Assembly (NCBI GenBank): GCA_028752905.1
Contig: JAQNBH010000011.1
Coordinates: 18,755,909 to 18,819,908 of the forward strand
Reading direction: 5' to 3'
Source: Cladorhizidae sp. MBARI D1340-BT2
Lineage: Eukaryota; Porifera; Demospongiae; Poecilosclerida; Cladorhizidae
Length of the DNA: 64,000 nt
The position numbers were made by a program, and so were the translations under genes. Of the stretch, positions 22,501 through 29,654 are shown piece after piece. The notes beneath the pieces were generated by a model. That model was not told the origin of the DNA. It did no database searches and saw only the letters and a list, made by a program, of their open reading frames with translations. How positions within the stretch are numbered: the stretch's first letter is position 1; each line of letters opens with the position of its first letter.

Positions 22501-24155
22501 GTAGTATCCCACTGTACTGTTCCTACTGTGGTAACCAGTGCTTGGTATCTGACTGTTCTTCCTGTGGTAATACCAGTGCTTGTAGTATCTGACTGTTCTT
22601 CCTGTGGTAATACCAGTGCTTGTAGTCTGACTGTTCTTCCTGTGGTAATAGCAGTGCTTGTAGAATCTGACTGTTCTTCCTGTGGTAATACTGTACCAGT
22701 GCTTTCGCCTCTTGTATGTAGAAGTCTACCACTGGAGTCATCTTCCGTGTTAGAATCAGAGAGGCTTCCATCTTGTGCTGGATTCCAAATCTCACAATTA
22801 TGTGCTGCTCGTGATATTCACTACGGCCAACATCAGCTTGAGGGGAGATCCTAGCCATAGCAACAATTATACATGCATCATCTCCCCGTAACTCTATGGT
22901 GACTAACCTTTCTCCTTGCAATAGCTGCCTCAGGTCCATATTCCAATCCTTAGCTCCACCCCTTGTTTGATGTAAGTGGTTCAAATTAGCAATATTGTTA
23001 AACATTATTTGGTTTTGATAGTTCAAAGGTCATTTAGTATACAAGCCATTCACCTTGACTATCATTAGCATCAGTGCTGGGTCATCCCATATGGCCCCAC
23101 CCTGACTATCATTATGCATCAGTGCTGGGGTCACCCCTCATGGATCCACCCTGACTATCATTATGCATCAGTGCTGGGGTCATCCCTCATGGATCTACCC
23201 TGACTATCATTATGCATCAGTGCTGGGTCATCCCTCATGGATCCACCCTGACTATCATTATGCATCAGTGTTGGGGTCACCCTCGTGGATCCACCCTGAC
23301 TATCATTATGCATCAGTGCTGGGGTCACCCCTCATGGATCCACCCTGACTATCATTATGCATCAGTGCTGGGTCACCCTCGTGGATCCACCCTGACTATC
23401 ATTATGCATCAGTGCTGGGTCATCCATCATGGCCCCACCCTGACTATCATTATGCATCAGTGCTGGGTCATCCCTCATGGATCCACCCTGACTATCATTA
23501 TGCATCAGTGCTGGGTCATCCCTCACTCATGGATCCACCCTGACTATCATTATGCATCAGTGCTGAATAAGGGGCTGACTCTATAGTTTGTGCTACTTGT
23601 GTATTGTGCAACAACAAGTTAGAACAAGTATTAAACCCTCTTAACATGGTTTACTCTCTACCAGTGTGTTTGTCGTACATTGGAGGAGGTGTGGCACAAA
23701 ACTATATGCTAATCAATAAGCTTTCATGCATGAGCTTACTCTGTGGGCCTAGACCAGTAGCAGCTGATATAGTTTATAGCTTCTCTTAGTAACTATAACC
23801 TTCACATGGAACTCAATATATTGTCGTTTATGTTCCTTATATATAGTGGGTCCATAATTAATTGTAAATATGTATATATAATGAAGCAGACCTGTACAGT
23901 ATAAGGCCAAATATGTCCTACAAAACAATCACAGTATTGCACTGATAGTATTTTTGTTACATGCTAATCAAGTAAGATGCCATCTCATTTAGCTCAGATT
24001 GACTCAGATAATAGCTAGTTTCATATCTGACAAGGTTTGTGATGGTGAATTCTTTCTCCTTTTAGGATGGACATACTGCACAAGACATCGCTAAAGCTAT
24101 TGGGAATCAACATATACTGTCTTTACTTAAACAATCCACAACGTTTATAAAGTGA
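1413..24155 (+). CDS. KANK: KANK-like ankyrin-repeat protein, C-terminal 216 residues (six exons, 5' part outside window)
   Basis: Exons 1413-1562, 9079-9177, 14920-15030, 15139-15237, 15391-15492 and 24066-24155 are each bounded by AG and GT, all phase 0, and join into one open frame of 216 codons ending in TGA. The order is a 50-residue helical stretch with an EWF...SQK pattern, then five ankyrin repeats opening GNTALHH, AGYNPLMIL, DQRTVLMLA, DGSTALMYA and DGHTAQDIA. This matches the C-terminal layout of animal KANK proteins, including the longer second repeat that starts AGY and the short capping repeat. Known family members are cortical adaptors around focal adhesions: the N-terminal KN motif binds talin, the coiled coil binds liprin-beta, and the ankyrin domain binds KIF21A. 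Those N-terminal parts are not in this window. The introns are 7.5, 5.7, 0.1, 0.15 and 8.6 kb. KANK is the best fit; a related ankyrin protein is the alternative. Confidence 0.82.
1563..3308. other. KANK intron, unique-looking sequence
   Basis: No coding exon was recognised. A short perfect inverted pair, CAAGAGCTTTCCA at 1749-1761 and its complement at 2128-2140, sits inside weaker complementarity and may be a decayed foldback element. The rest shows no repeats or protein similarity that I can name. Confidence 0.5.
3309..3995. repeat. 37-bp minisatellite, about 18 copies
   Basis: The unit is pyrimidine-rich, built on CTCTTGCACCTGCTGCCTCT and ACTGTTCCTGTTCCT. Some copies read CCTGGCC in place of CCTGTTCC or gain one C, giving 38-bp variants. 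Since 37 is not a multiple of 3 and the unit has no stop in any plus-strand frame, all three frames stay open and produce three overlapping ORFs of 230-257 codons. These are composition artefacts, not genes. Confidence 0.95.
3996..5325. other. KANK intron, no recognised gene
   Basis: This stretch is AT-rich with a short C run near 4650. Small ORFs occur in several frames but none has splice signals plus conserved motifs. I see nothing further. Confidence 0.5.
5343..5383 (-). ncRNA. Hammerhead-ribozyme-like motif
   Basis: On the minus strand CTGATGA (5383-5377) is followed by a 7-bp stem GACCGAA/TTCGGTT (terminal G-T wobble) with a TGT loop, then GAAA (5358-5355). That is the order of a hammerhead core: CUGAUGA, stem II, GAAA. 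One extra A sits between CUGAUGA and the stem, unlike the canonical core, and I cannot define stems I and III with confidence. Similar motifs are known in Penelope-like retroelement ends and other dispersed repeats. It may be a relic of such an element rather than an active ribozyme. Confidence 0.45.
5400..7550. other. KANK intron with dispersed-repeat remnant and open minus-strand fragments
   Basis: Positions 6080-6210 resemble 17110-17240, the left edge of the 32-bp array. Between about 6920 and 7340 the minus strand has open, protein-like pieces (for example CQLDGGSGMDGWKIRVHVGG, and further upstream on that strand LDLEEELEKAETLERL). They are not in one frame and match no family I can name, so a decayed mobile element is possible. 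There is a G run at 6838-6849. Confidence 0.4.
7551..8032. repeat. Imperfect palindrome (foldback), arms about 172 bp
   Basis: Left arm 7551-7722 and right arm 7860-8032 are inverted copies with few mismatches, separated by about 137 bp. Shared stretches include CATAGCTACAACCATACCCA (left arm) and its complement (right arm). The inner ends carry GCCTGATTTTGCCGCAT against its near complement. I see no clear target-site duplication. This looks like a foldback or MITE-type non-autonomous element, or an inverted duplication. Confidence 0.85.
8033..9078. other. KANK intron, no recognised feature
   Basis: AT-rich unique-looking sequence up to the acceptor of ankyrin exon 1. No ORF or repeat was recognised. 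Confidence 0.5.
9079..9177 (+). CDS. KANK: KANK-like exon: ankyrin repeat 1
   Basis: The exon has 33 codons between an acceptor ending TTGTATAG (9078) and the donor GTACAC (9178). It opens GNTALHHMAA, the standard ankyrin consensus (G-x-TALH at the first helix), and ends CIRNK. It continues the phase 0 frame of the previous exon, giving the DDQ-GNTALHH junction expected of a KANK protein. No long plus-strand ORF marks it, because flanking intron stops are close. Confidence 0.82.
9343..9477. repeat. Dispersed intronic repeat, copy A left part
   Basis: This block (words TTTCAGCTCATTATTGTCAA, GAAAGCTCTTTCTTT, GAGTCCAGTC) recurs at 18980-19240 in a later intron. The homology resumes after the 64-bp array at 13550-13900. 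Copy A therefore appears to be the same element as copy B but split by a minisatellite expansion and a transposon. Confidence 0.65.
9478..9769. repeat. 64-bp minisatellite, left block
   Basis: The period is exactly 64 bp, with GCTCACCTCACCTGCCAGTA starting at 9541, 9605, 9669 and 9733. Each unit contains GTGAGCA-8 nt-TGCTCAC, a perfect 7-bp hairpin. The block is cut at a TA (9768-9769) by the Tigger-like insertion and resumes in phase at 12430. Confidence 0.95.
9878..10543 (-). CDS. HIRAN-domain-like ORF inside the Tigger-like transposon (221 aa)
   Basis: The uninterrupted frame has a HIRAN-like core at residues about 38-140: IRGHHVNKEVWIPHIGE, then REPDNAEDQSAVAV, a GHVAYNIAS segment and SQFLRRDC. 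The REPDN..D..AVAV and FLRR signatures recur in a family of small HIRAN proteins that is common in invertebrate genomes. HIRAN domains in HLTF/Rad5 bind DNA 3' ends; the role of the stand-alone forms is unknown. Residue 30 (Met, codon 10456-10454) is a plausible alternative start just before the domain. The C-terminal 80 residues run into the transposon end and look non-conserved. It is divergent to the transposase with only 42 bp between starts, implying a shared bidirectional promoter. It may be a passenger gene or decaying. Confidence 0.65.
   Translation of the reverse strand: MGIALTQFMWLTREIASKPVVSSGPGGGAMSLSVTEIQSYIRGHHVNKEVWIPHIGEVLLLKREPDNAEDQSAVAVIKDGEVVHVHVGHVAYNIASTISQFLRRDCNKAFVGSQETESTEERDMELKFQLLYLPFVWTTALRKQNKRYSSISPSKRSTLDYHTAFHKMFHANNLLLLLACARDQYWPHPLSIRRFISTTMSFGCTKSCSLAGIERCPLQGG
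10586..12180 (+). pseudogene. Tigger/pogo-type transposase, broken by frameshifts and a stop
   Basis: The N-terminal frame 10586-11287 (233 codons) has a CENP-B/psq-like helix-turn-helix at residues about 9-55, a second CENP-B-type DNA-binding region (about 80-140, ending GWLEKWKKRYNI) and the first catalytic Asp in YNLDETGCFW (D176). The frame is lost near 11255-11270 and shifts again near 11390-11400. The second catalytic block FMDNAGCHP and third region PPNTSKLQPLDLGI lie in 11401-11745. A stop at 11743-11745 and another shift near 11880 precede a C-terminal piece (AIQSLEEVKNFLE). The enzyme would cut and paste the element at TA sites, but this copy cannot make an intact one unless introns hide the breaks. 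Confidence 0.9.
12430..13690. repeat. 64-bp minisatellite, right block with higher-order variants
   Basis: This continues the unit interrupted at 9769. Units alternate between AGAGAGTGAGCATTCATAAG and variants with CCTAGCCCTGGCAGCTGCAG (near 12560, 12945 and 13205), which mark a higher-order period of a few units. Some units carry ACATGTAAG or GTTATTTGTGTGGGTAACC insertions near the right end. Copy number is about 18. Confidence 0.93.
13550..13960. repeat. Dispersed intronic repeat, copy A right part
   Basis: After the array, GTTATTTGTGTGGGTAACC, TAAATGGCATG, CCAGCAATTAAG and AAAGCGCACAGAA line up in order with 19290-19460. A C run at 13750-13768 replaces the T-rich stretch of copy B. Confidence 0.65.
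13961..14165. other. Short unique intron segment
   Basis: I see nothing coding here. It separates the dispersed repeat from the 39-bp array. Confidence 0.5.
14166..14739. repeat. 39-bp minisatellite, about 15 copies
   Basis: The unit is built from GCAGCACTTTTGTAGACTCA followed by GCCCACATAGCTCAATAGT, with near-perfect copies and two partial units around 14390-14420. Because 39 is a multiple of 3, a 13-residue pattern (MQHFCRLSPHSSI) stays open on +, and a pattern ending QKCCTIELCGLSL on -. Neither has flanking coding context. Confidence 0.95.
14920..15030 (+). CDS. KANK: KANK-like exon: ankyrin repeat 2 (37 residues)
   Basis: The acceptor is TTGATTTAG (ends 14919) and the donor GTATGT (15031). 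The 37 codons are AGYNPLMILSS..., then an inserted acidic ISDDVDT segment, then FALLVERTGVNVACK. The second KANK ankyrin repeat characteristically begins AGYTP and is longer than 33 residues, so both start and length support the assignment. Confidence 0.85.
15139..15237 (+). CDS. KANK: KANK-like exon: ankyrin repeat 3
   Basis: The 33 codons lie between TTGTTTAG (ends 15138) and GTGAGA (15238). The sequence DQRTVLMLAAGTGN...MNAKDK is a complete ankyrin repeat with the TxLMLA first helix and the terminal N-A-K-D loop. The intron before it is only 108 bp. Confidence 0.86.
15391..15492 (+). CDS. KANK: KANK-like exon: ankyrin repeat 4
   Basis: The 34 codons lie between an AT-rich acceptor ending TTATTAG (15390) and the donor GTAGGT (15493). 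DGSTALMYAVQNGHSDVVQ is very close to the DGSTALM repeat typical of KANK. The preceding intron is 153 bp and ends in a short AT dinucleotide run. Confidence 0.88.
15493..15923. other. KANK intron segment with a C run
   Basis: Contains a C run at 15565-15578 and AT-rich sequence. No exon or repeat recognised before the hammerhead-like element end. Confidence 0.5.
15924..15998 (+). ncRNA. Hammerhead-like motif at the end of a dispersed element, copy 1
   Basis: CTGATGA (15924-15930) is followed by a 7-bp stem GGCTAGA/TCTAGTC with loop GCA, then GAAAC and GTCGAG. The downstream AATTTCAAGTTGATT and GAGAAGGTTATTGT recur at two other loci (25594-25663 on +, 27765-27831 on -), so this is the conserved end of a repeated element. 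As at 5343-5383 there is one extra A before the stem. It is hammerhead-like in order; activity is uncertain. Confidence 0.5.
15999..17212. other. KANK intron segment, no recognised gene
   Basis: A plus-strand open frame at 16129-16413 contains an acidic ASDEEEE stretch and then a hydrophobic run, but I find no family match or splice context. T and G runs lie at 16799-16856. The right part (17110-17212) belongs to a dispersed sequence also seen near 6080-6210. Confidence 0.4.
17213..18708. repeat. 32-bp minisatellite, about 47 copies
   Basis: The unit is built around CTGGCCTCTAAAGGTCAGTG followed by CAAGCCACTGTG. Single-base deletions (CTGGCTCTAAAGG), shortened units (GTGAGCCTC) and TCTATAGG variants recur in the same order in two long blocks (about 17220-17640 and 17830-18180), showing block duplication inside the array. 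Confidence 0.96.
18709..19814. repeat. Unique flank plus dispersed intronic repeat, copy B (about 18950-19560)
   Basis: From about 18950 the sequence parallels copy A: TTTCAGCTCAATATTGTCAA, AAAGCTCTTTCTTTCTTTTG, then a single unit-like CTCACTTGCCAGTGAAAATG with GGGCTAATGG, then CCAGCAGTTAAG and AAAGCACACAGAA. It holds only one equivalent of the 64-bp unit, so it resembles the state before array expansion. No gene is visible. Confidence 0.65.
20624..21035. repeat. 67-bp minisatellite inside the hAT fossil, about 6 copies
   Basis: The unit contains GCTTCCAAGCAACTTAGTG, TGTTCCACTCTGC and GGCTCACTGTTAGC; one unit is 6 bp shorter. On the minus strand it reads SEPAEWNRHLTFITKLLGS. Its position between recognisable hAT segments suggests amplification of a piece of the fossil. 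Confidence 0.92.
21262..21648. repeat. 68-bp minisatellite made from the hAT ADEGTD motif, about 5.5 copies
   Basis: The unit contains CATTGGCAGTGTCTGTTCCT, TCATCAGCAGCTATGGAGG and ACTTAGCTTGCC. On the minus strand each unit reads AADEGTDTANGEQ, matching the conserved ADE-x-TD-x-SN-x-EQ block of this hAT family. The single diverged version beside the array (IADEGTDTSND) is probably the source. Since 68 is not a multiple of 3 the copies fall in different frames. Confidence 0.9.
22395..22705. repeat. About 40-bp minisatellite, roughly 8 copies
   Basis: The unit contains GACTGTTCTTCCTGTGGTAA and TACCAGTGCTTGTAGTATC; the leftmost copies are diverged (CCCACTGTTCTG). It lies at the 5' edge of the hAT fossil on the minus strand, where it gives a false YYHRKNSQ repeat. 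Confidence 0.9.
22706..23052 (-). other. Open minus-strand segment of unknown nature beside the hAT fossil
   Basis: Minus-strand frame 23026-22523 is open and, before it enters the 40-bp array, reads non-repetitive sequence including GERLVTIELRGDDACIIVAM and ARISPQADVGRSEYHEQHII. I recognise no family. It could be an N-terminal part of the hAT element or another decayed insertion. Confidence 0.35.
23053..23567. repeat. About 49-bp minisatellite, roughly 10.5 copies
   Basis: The unit contains CCTGACTATCATTATGCATC, AGTGCTGGGGTCA and CTCATGGATCCAC. Length varies from 47 to 53 bp because of G-run slippage (GGG/GGGG) and a CTCACTCATGG duplication in the last unit. Confidence 0.95.
23568..24065. 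other. KANK intron end, no other feature
   Basis: AT-rich unique-looking sequence up to the terminal exon acceptor. No repeat was recognised. Confidence 0.5.
24066..24155 (+). CDS. KANK: KANK-like terminal exon: ankyrin repeat 5 and stop
   Basis: The acceptor CCTTTTAG ends at 24065. The 29 codons DGHTAQDIAKAIGNQHILSL... are followed by LKQSTTFIK and a TGA stop at 24153-24155. The GHTAxDIA form is the usual capping ankyrin repeat. The exon is separated from the previous one by an 8.6 kb intron, yet repeat phase and frame continue exactly. There is no C-terminal extension beyond the cap. Confidence 0.82.
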   Translation, partial: DGHTAQDIAKAIGNQHILSLLKQSTTFIK

Positions 24156-24250
24156 TTATATGTCATGAAATATTTGATGTCATAATAAGTAACTCGCATA
24201 TCATTATATTGGGATCATATATTGGTAAAATAACACCATAACACCATAAT

Positions 24251-24256
24251 AATAAA
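24251..24256 (+). promoter_or_regulatory. Candidate polyadenylation signal of the KANK-like gene
   Basis: An AATAAA hexamer lies 96 bp after the TGA. The surrounding sequence is AT-rich, so a chance match is possible, but the distance suits a short 3' UTR. Confidence 0.45.
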
Positions 24257-24819
24257 TTTAGTAATAAGTATTAATAACTATATAGCTAATAGCTACTGCA
24301 GTTATTCTTTTATTTCACAATTAATACTAGAAAACACGAATAATAATTGACCATACATATATACTATGACACTGCTGTATTTCCTCATTTCTTTACATTT
24401 TGATGAAAATTGTTTGCTTTGCTGATTGTTACCACCAAATGTTTTGTTGTGTTTTCGATACTCCGAAGGTTCAAGTAGACTGTTATGGCAGCAGGTCAGG
24501 GTCTCCATATTAACCTTAAAGTATGACAATGCTGGCAGTGTGGACATTGGAAGTTTGCATTGCTAAGACTCTCACTTGTACTTTTTCTCTCTAGCTCTGC
24601 CTTACTCTGCTCAGCTCTCTCCAGATTTTTCTATCATTGTCTGCTAGTGATGCTCTCACTAGTAACTCTTTCTTTGTTCAGCTTTCGCTGGACGTTTCTT
24701 ACCTCACCTGCTCCTGCTGCTCTCTCTTAGTCTCTGCCTTTCTATGTTTCTATGTACTGCTCTCTCCAGATGTTCCTTTCCTCATTTGATTACCTCATCG
24801 ACAATACAGTGACCACCAC
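24257..24819. other. Intergenic; pyrimidine-rich stretch
   Basis: Beyond the putative poly(A) signal I see no gene. Positions 24570-24790 are rich in CTCTC/TCTCT with loose GCTCTC words, an old degenerate repeat at most. Confidence 0.45.
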
Positions 24820-25260
24820 CATCTTCCATGGAGTATGGAAATCATCTGACCTTACTTGGAATCTTATATATTATTGGTAAAGCCTACAAGTCCTTTGGTC
24901 TTCTCCGTTGAACCTTCCATCACTGCAGCAACTACAACTTTTCACCTTATGATGGCTCTGGAACTAAATGGTTTCTTGTTATATCTCTCAGAGTTCACAT
25001 AGAATTACATACTATGTCATCTACGACTAGCAGCCATCTAAAAATCAAACGTGTTTATTCACATAGTTTCAAATATATATCTGCATTCACTTTTCAGCCG
25101 TCTCTGGAACTCACTCCCTAGTATAGACTTAACCTATACGTAGTATATATATAAAAATCAGCTCAACTCGTTCTTTTATCATCACATCATTTCAAACTTT
25201 GATCCTAATAATTTGTGCTCGTATCATTTTATACCGTCCCCTCCCAACTTCAAAGCATGA
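24820..25260 (+). pseudogene. LINE ORF2 C-terminal fossil
   Basis: In broken plus-strand frames the order is SSDLTWNLIYY, KAYKSFGLLR, then near the end SHSFKYISAFTFQPSLEL and FDPNNLCSYHF. This is the order of the C-terminal end of non-LTR retrotransposon reverse transcriptases (the LTW..HI..KAYK..GLLRR block, the R-x-FxFxxxVxLWNSLP-like block and the terminal NFDPNN-C-x-xHF motif). Stops interrupt it repeatedly. The endonuclease and RT core are absent. Confidence 0.6.
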
Positions 25261-25593
25261 GCCTGGCTATGTGATAATTAAGTGTAGACCATCAGTAATC
25301 CCTGTTATTACTTGTCTGTCTGTCTCGAGAGAGATAATGATAGTAATAATGATGTGGTAATATTGTTCTCTCTCCCCTCCCCCCCCATTCCCTTTTAATA
25401 CTTGCTCTTACATCAGCCTTTCTCTGCCTCTGTTTCTCTTCTGAAGTAGCTCCATCTCCACTCAGACTTATGGCATTTCCAGCTTATTGACATTTACTAC
25501 ATATTGCACTGTGCATGCTCAGTGGCATGACACACAGAGTGTGACGAGTGTATTATTATACAGATAGTTATAATATTAATTAATGACAGCAAG

Positions 25594-25665
25594 TCCTAGA
25601 GCATCTAGTCGAAACATCGAAAGAGTACAATTTGAAGATGATTATTGAGAAGGTTATTGTTAAAT
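25594..25665 (+). mobile_element. Dispersed element end, copy 2 (degenerate hammerhead-like)
   Basis: CTAGAGCATCTAGTCGAAAC with downstream ACAATTTGAAGATGATTATT and GAGAAGGTTATTGTTAA matches the end of copy 1 at 15924-15998. The CTGATGA half is missing here. It leads directly into the TAA/TTA microsatellite, as expected if the repeat grew from a retroelement tail. Confidence 0.6.
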
Positions 25666-25667
25666 AA

Positions 25668-26850
<1,183 letters not shown>

Positions 26851-26869
26851 CCCACTACTTCAGCACATT

Positions 26870-27340
26870 TCCCATAAAAAATCCGTCTACCTAACACATA
26901 TTCTTCACCCCTGCTACTGCTCTACTCAACATTAAGCCTACTCTACCTCTATCATCTTCATTTCTATATACCCATTCTTCAGCCACTTCAATGCGCTCGA
27001 CCAATAATCTTTCTCAAATACCAGAAAACTCCCCACAATGCAACAAGAAATGCACAATATCTTCCTCAACATCTTGATCACATAACTCACATCTATATAC
27101 CATCCTGACACATAGCTACTACATCCCTCCTATATAGCCACCCCGGAGTCCTGTTGATGTCATCCCTAACCTAAATATCAACCTCACTTCCCCCTTGCTA
27201 ATCAATTCTCTAACAAATCTTTCTTGTCCACACTCTTCTTTGGCTAACTGATACCACTTGAGACTGCCCAATACTTCCTGCCACTCTTTCTCGTGAATGT
27301 CCCTCACACAATTCCTCCATGTTGCCTACTATATAACCTT
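26870..27340 (-). pseudogene. LINE ORF2 C-terminal zinc-knuckle fossil
   Basis: Minus-strand 27307-27119 reads HEKEWQEVLGSLKWYQLAKE and RFVRELISKGEVRLIFRLGM. After a stop and shift the next frame gives CELCDQDVEEDIVHFLLHC followed by ERLLVERI. The C-x2-C...H-x4-C motif with EED..HFLLHC is the typical C-terminal finger of many non-LTR retrotransposon ORF2 proteins. At least two stops and a frameshift make it a relic. The RT core is not present upstream. Confidence 0.7.
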
Positions 27341-27640
27341 GTTGTATATACTAGGGAAAAAAGCCCCTAATCAACACACACACAATGCACACACACACAC
27401 CCATGCATGCACACACACACAACACGCACACACATACACACACACTGCTATAAAAATAAAGGTTCTTGCAGAGCATTGTGCATGGATTTGATATACACTA
27501 GCAGGAGAAAATAGTCGTAACATGCAACTTGTCAGGTAAAGAAGGTAACAAATGAAGTAGCAATGGTATTAAAAGTGCTTAGTGAAATAAACTTGTGTAG
27601 CTAATTAAGGACAATTAATCTTGTTGTTGCTTCCATTTAT
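27341..27640. repeat. CA-rich microsatellite (27380-27445) in unique sequence
   Basis: Imperfect (CA)n/(ACAC) with ATGC interruptions. The remainder is unremarkable. Confidence 0.8.
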
Positions 27641-27642
27641 TC

Positions 27643-27690
27643 CTGATGAAAGCCATGATGAAAGCCAAAGCATTTAGCCGAAACAGAGAG
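27643..27690 (+). ncRNA. Degenerate hammerhead-like motif with internal duplication
   Basis: CTGATGAAAGCCATGATGAA contains a 12-bp tandem duplication (GATGAAAGCCAT, GATGAAAGCCAA). It is followed by AGCATTTAGCCGAAACAG, which aligns loosely with the stem and GAAAC of copy 1. The stem is imperfect, so it is probably inactive. Confidence 0.35.
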
Positions 27691-27764
27691 TAAATTACAA
27701 GTCGATGTGAGTCACAGTCTGTTGATATTGATATGTTAATTGTTGTTGTTTGCTACCACTTACA

Positions 27765-27831
27765 TTATGACTTTCTCAATAAACAACTTGAAATTTATTC
27801 TCAGCATTTATTTTGGCTAGATGCTCTAGAC
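27765..27831 (-). mobile_element. Dispersed element end, copy 3 (inverted)
   Basis: On the minus strand TCTAGAGCATCTAGCC is followed by AATTTCAAGTTG and TTTATTGAGAAAG, the same order as copies 1 and 2. The GAAAC segment is mutated to CAAAA. It abuts the left edge of the AT-rich satellite. Confidence 0.55.
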
Positions 27832-29654
27832 AGTTTTTCCTCAAACCACTCAGAAACGACCCAAGTGGAGTAAAATAGAGCTTCTTTTGGTCAGTTTTCT
27901 AGCATGTAAGAATAGAAAGTTTCCTAATGAACCAAATATTCCCATTTTGACAAAAATGAGCTCTTCCATACAGTTTTTTGTCAAAATACCACAATTTGAG
28001 CCTCTTTCGGTTGTTTTAACCAACAGTAGTTATATGTGCAGAAAGGGTTTCATAATGTTAAAAAGGAGCCATTTTGACAAGAATGATGGCAGTTTTTCTT
28101 CAAAACACTCAGAAACGTCCCAATTGGAGCTTCTTTCGGTTAAAAGGGGAGAAATTTTCAACATAAACAGTTTTTGTTATTTAAAGAGTAGGAAGATTTT
28201 AATAATGTCCTAATGTAGCCATTTTGTCAAGAATAAGCCAAAAAGAGTTTAAGAATGGAGAAATTTTTATCAAAAGCTTTTAAAACTCATTTAAAGAGTA
28301 AAAAGAGTTTCATAATGTAAAAAAGGAGCCTAATGTGCACTATTTCAGACAGTTTTTCCTCAAAACTCTCCTTATTGAATCAAATAAGAACTTCTTTCAG
28401 TTAAAAAGGGGAGAAATATTCACCAAAAGCAGTTTTCTGTCATTTCAAGCATAGAAAGAGATTGATAATTTAAAAAGGAGCCATTTAGACAAGAATGAAT
28501 TATTTCAGACAGTTTTTCCTCGTATCACACAAAGACATCCCTATTGGATAAAAAAAGAGCTTCTTTCGAATAAAAAGTGGAGAATTTTTCACCAAAAGCA
28601 GTTTTCTCTCTTTTATAGGGTAGAAAGTGTTTCATAATGTAAATAGCAGCCATTTCGACAACAATGAGCTATTTCAGGACTTCCTTTGTTAAAAAAGGGG
28701 AAAATTTAACCAAAAGCATTTTACACTCATTTAAAGAGTGAAAAGAGTTTCATGGTGTAAAAAAGGAGCCTATTGCACCCATTTTGACAAGAATTAGCTC
28801 TTTCAAACTATTTTTCCTCAAAATTGTCTAAAATGTCCCAACAAAGAGCTCCTTTCGGTTAAAAAGAGATTTTTTAAAATCAAAAACCATTTAAAGAGTA
28901 GAGATTGAATTCATAATAATAATAAGGGAACCATTTTAAGAAGAATGAGAAATTTTTTCTCTCAAAACACTCAAAAATATCCCAATTGTAGCTACTTTTT
29001 AAGAGGCAAAAGCAGTTTCTGTCATTTAAAGAGTAGAAAGAGTTTAATAATGTTATATAGGAGCCTAATCTGCTAATTTAGACAAGAATAAGTTATTTCA
29101 GACAGTTTCTCCTCAAAACGCTCAAAAACGTCCCAATTGAAGCAGCAAAGAGCTTCTTTCTGTTAAAAACGTAAGATTTCTCACCAAAAGCCATTTTCTG
29201 TTAATCTACCTATTTAGACAAGAAAAAGCTAACTCAGCAGCTATTTTCTGTCATTTAAAGATGAGAAAGAATTTCTTAATTTTAAATAGGAATTTAAGGT
29301 GCCCATTTTGTCAATAATGAGCTTCTTTCAGTTACATATAGGAGAATTTTTCACCTAAAGTTATTTAAAGAGTAGAAAGAGTTTCATTTTGTTAAAAAGG
29401 AACTGAATGTGCCCATTTTGACAAGAATGAGCCCATTCATATAGTTTTTCCTCCAAACACTAAAAAACGTCATAATTGGAGCTAAAAAGAGTTTCTTTTG
29501 TTTAAAAAGGTAAGAATTTTTCACCAAACATAGTATTCTGTCATTTATAGAGTAGAAAGAGTTTAATAATGTTAAGAAGGAGCTTAAAATGAGAAGAATG
29601 AGCTATTTCAGACAGTTATTTCTCAAAACACTCTAAAACCTCCCAATTTTTATC
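27832..29654. repeat. AT-rich diverged satellite, left block
   Basis: Recurring blocks in fixed order are CAGTTTTTCCTCAAAACACT, CCCAATTGGAGC, GAGCTTCTTTCGGTTAAAAA, TTTTCACCAAAAGCAGTTTT, CTGTCATTTAAAGAGTAGAA, AGAGTTTCATAATGTTAAAA, AGGAGCCTAATGTGCCC and ATTTTGACAAGAATGAGC. The whole cycle is roughly 150-190 bp with many indels and substitutions, so units are old. No coding potential was seen. Confidence 0.88.

Larger units (their letters stand above)
19815..22512 (-). pseudogene. hAT-type transposase fossil (P52rIPK/ZMYM-like family)
   Basis: Read on the minus strand from high to low coordinates, pieces appear in family order. They are an N-terminal KLSDHDKYILLKRHF (near 22290), a TNPFTSFNNCFNKKATEKLE segment (about 22070), SIAETVIL (about 21890), IADEGTDTSN (about 21640), AVSQSVGINES (about 20470), and the C-terminal dimerisation region YYEDDLPPSRALGTELDMW in an open 141-codon frame at 19815-20240. 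Such proteins cut and paste hAT elements through an RNase H-like core. This copy has many stops and frameshifts and is split by two tandem arrays (67 and 68 bp). I did not identify terminal repeats or an 8-bp duplication. Confidence 0.72.
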
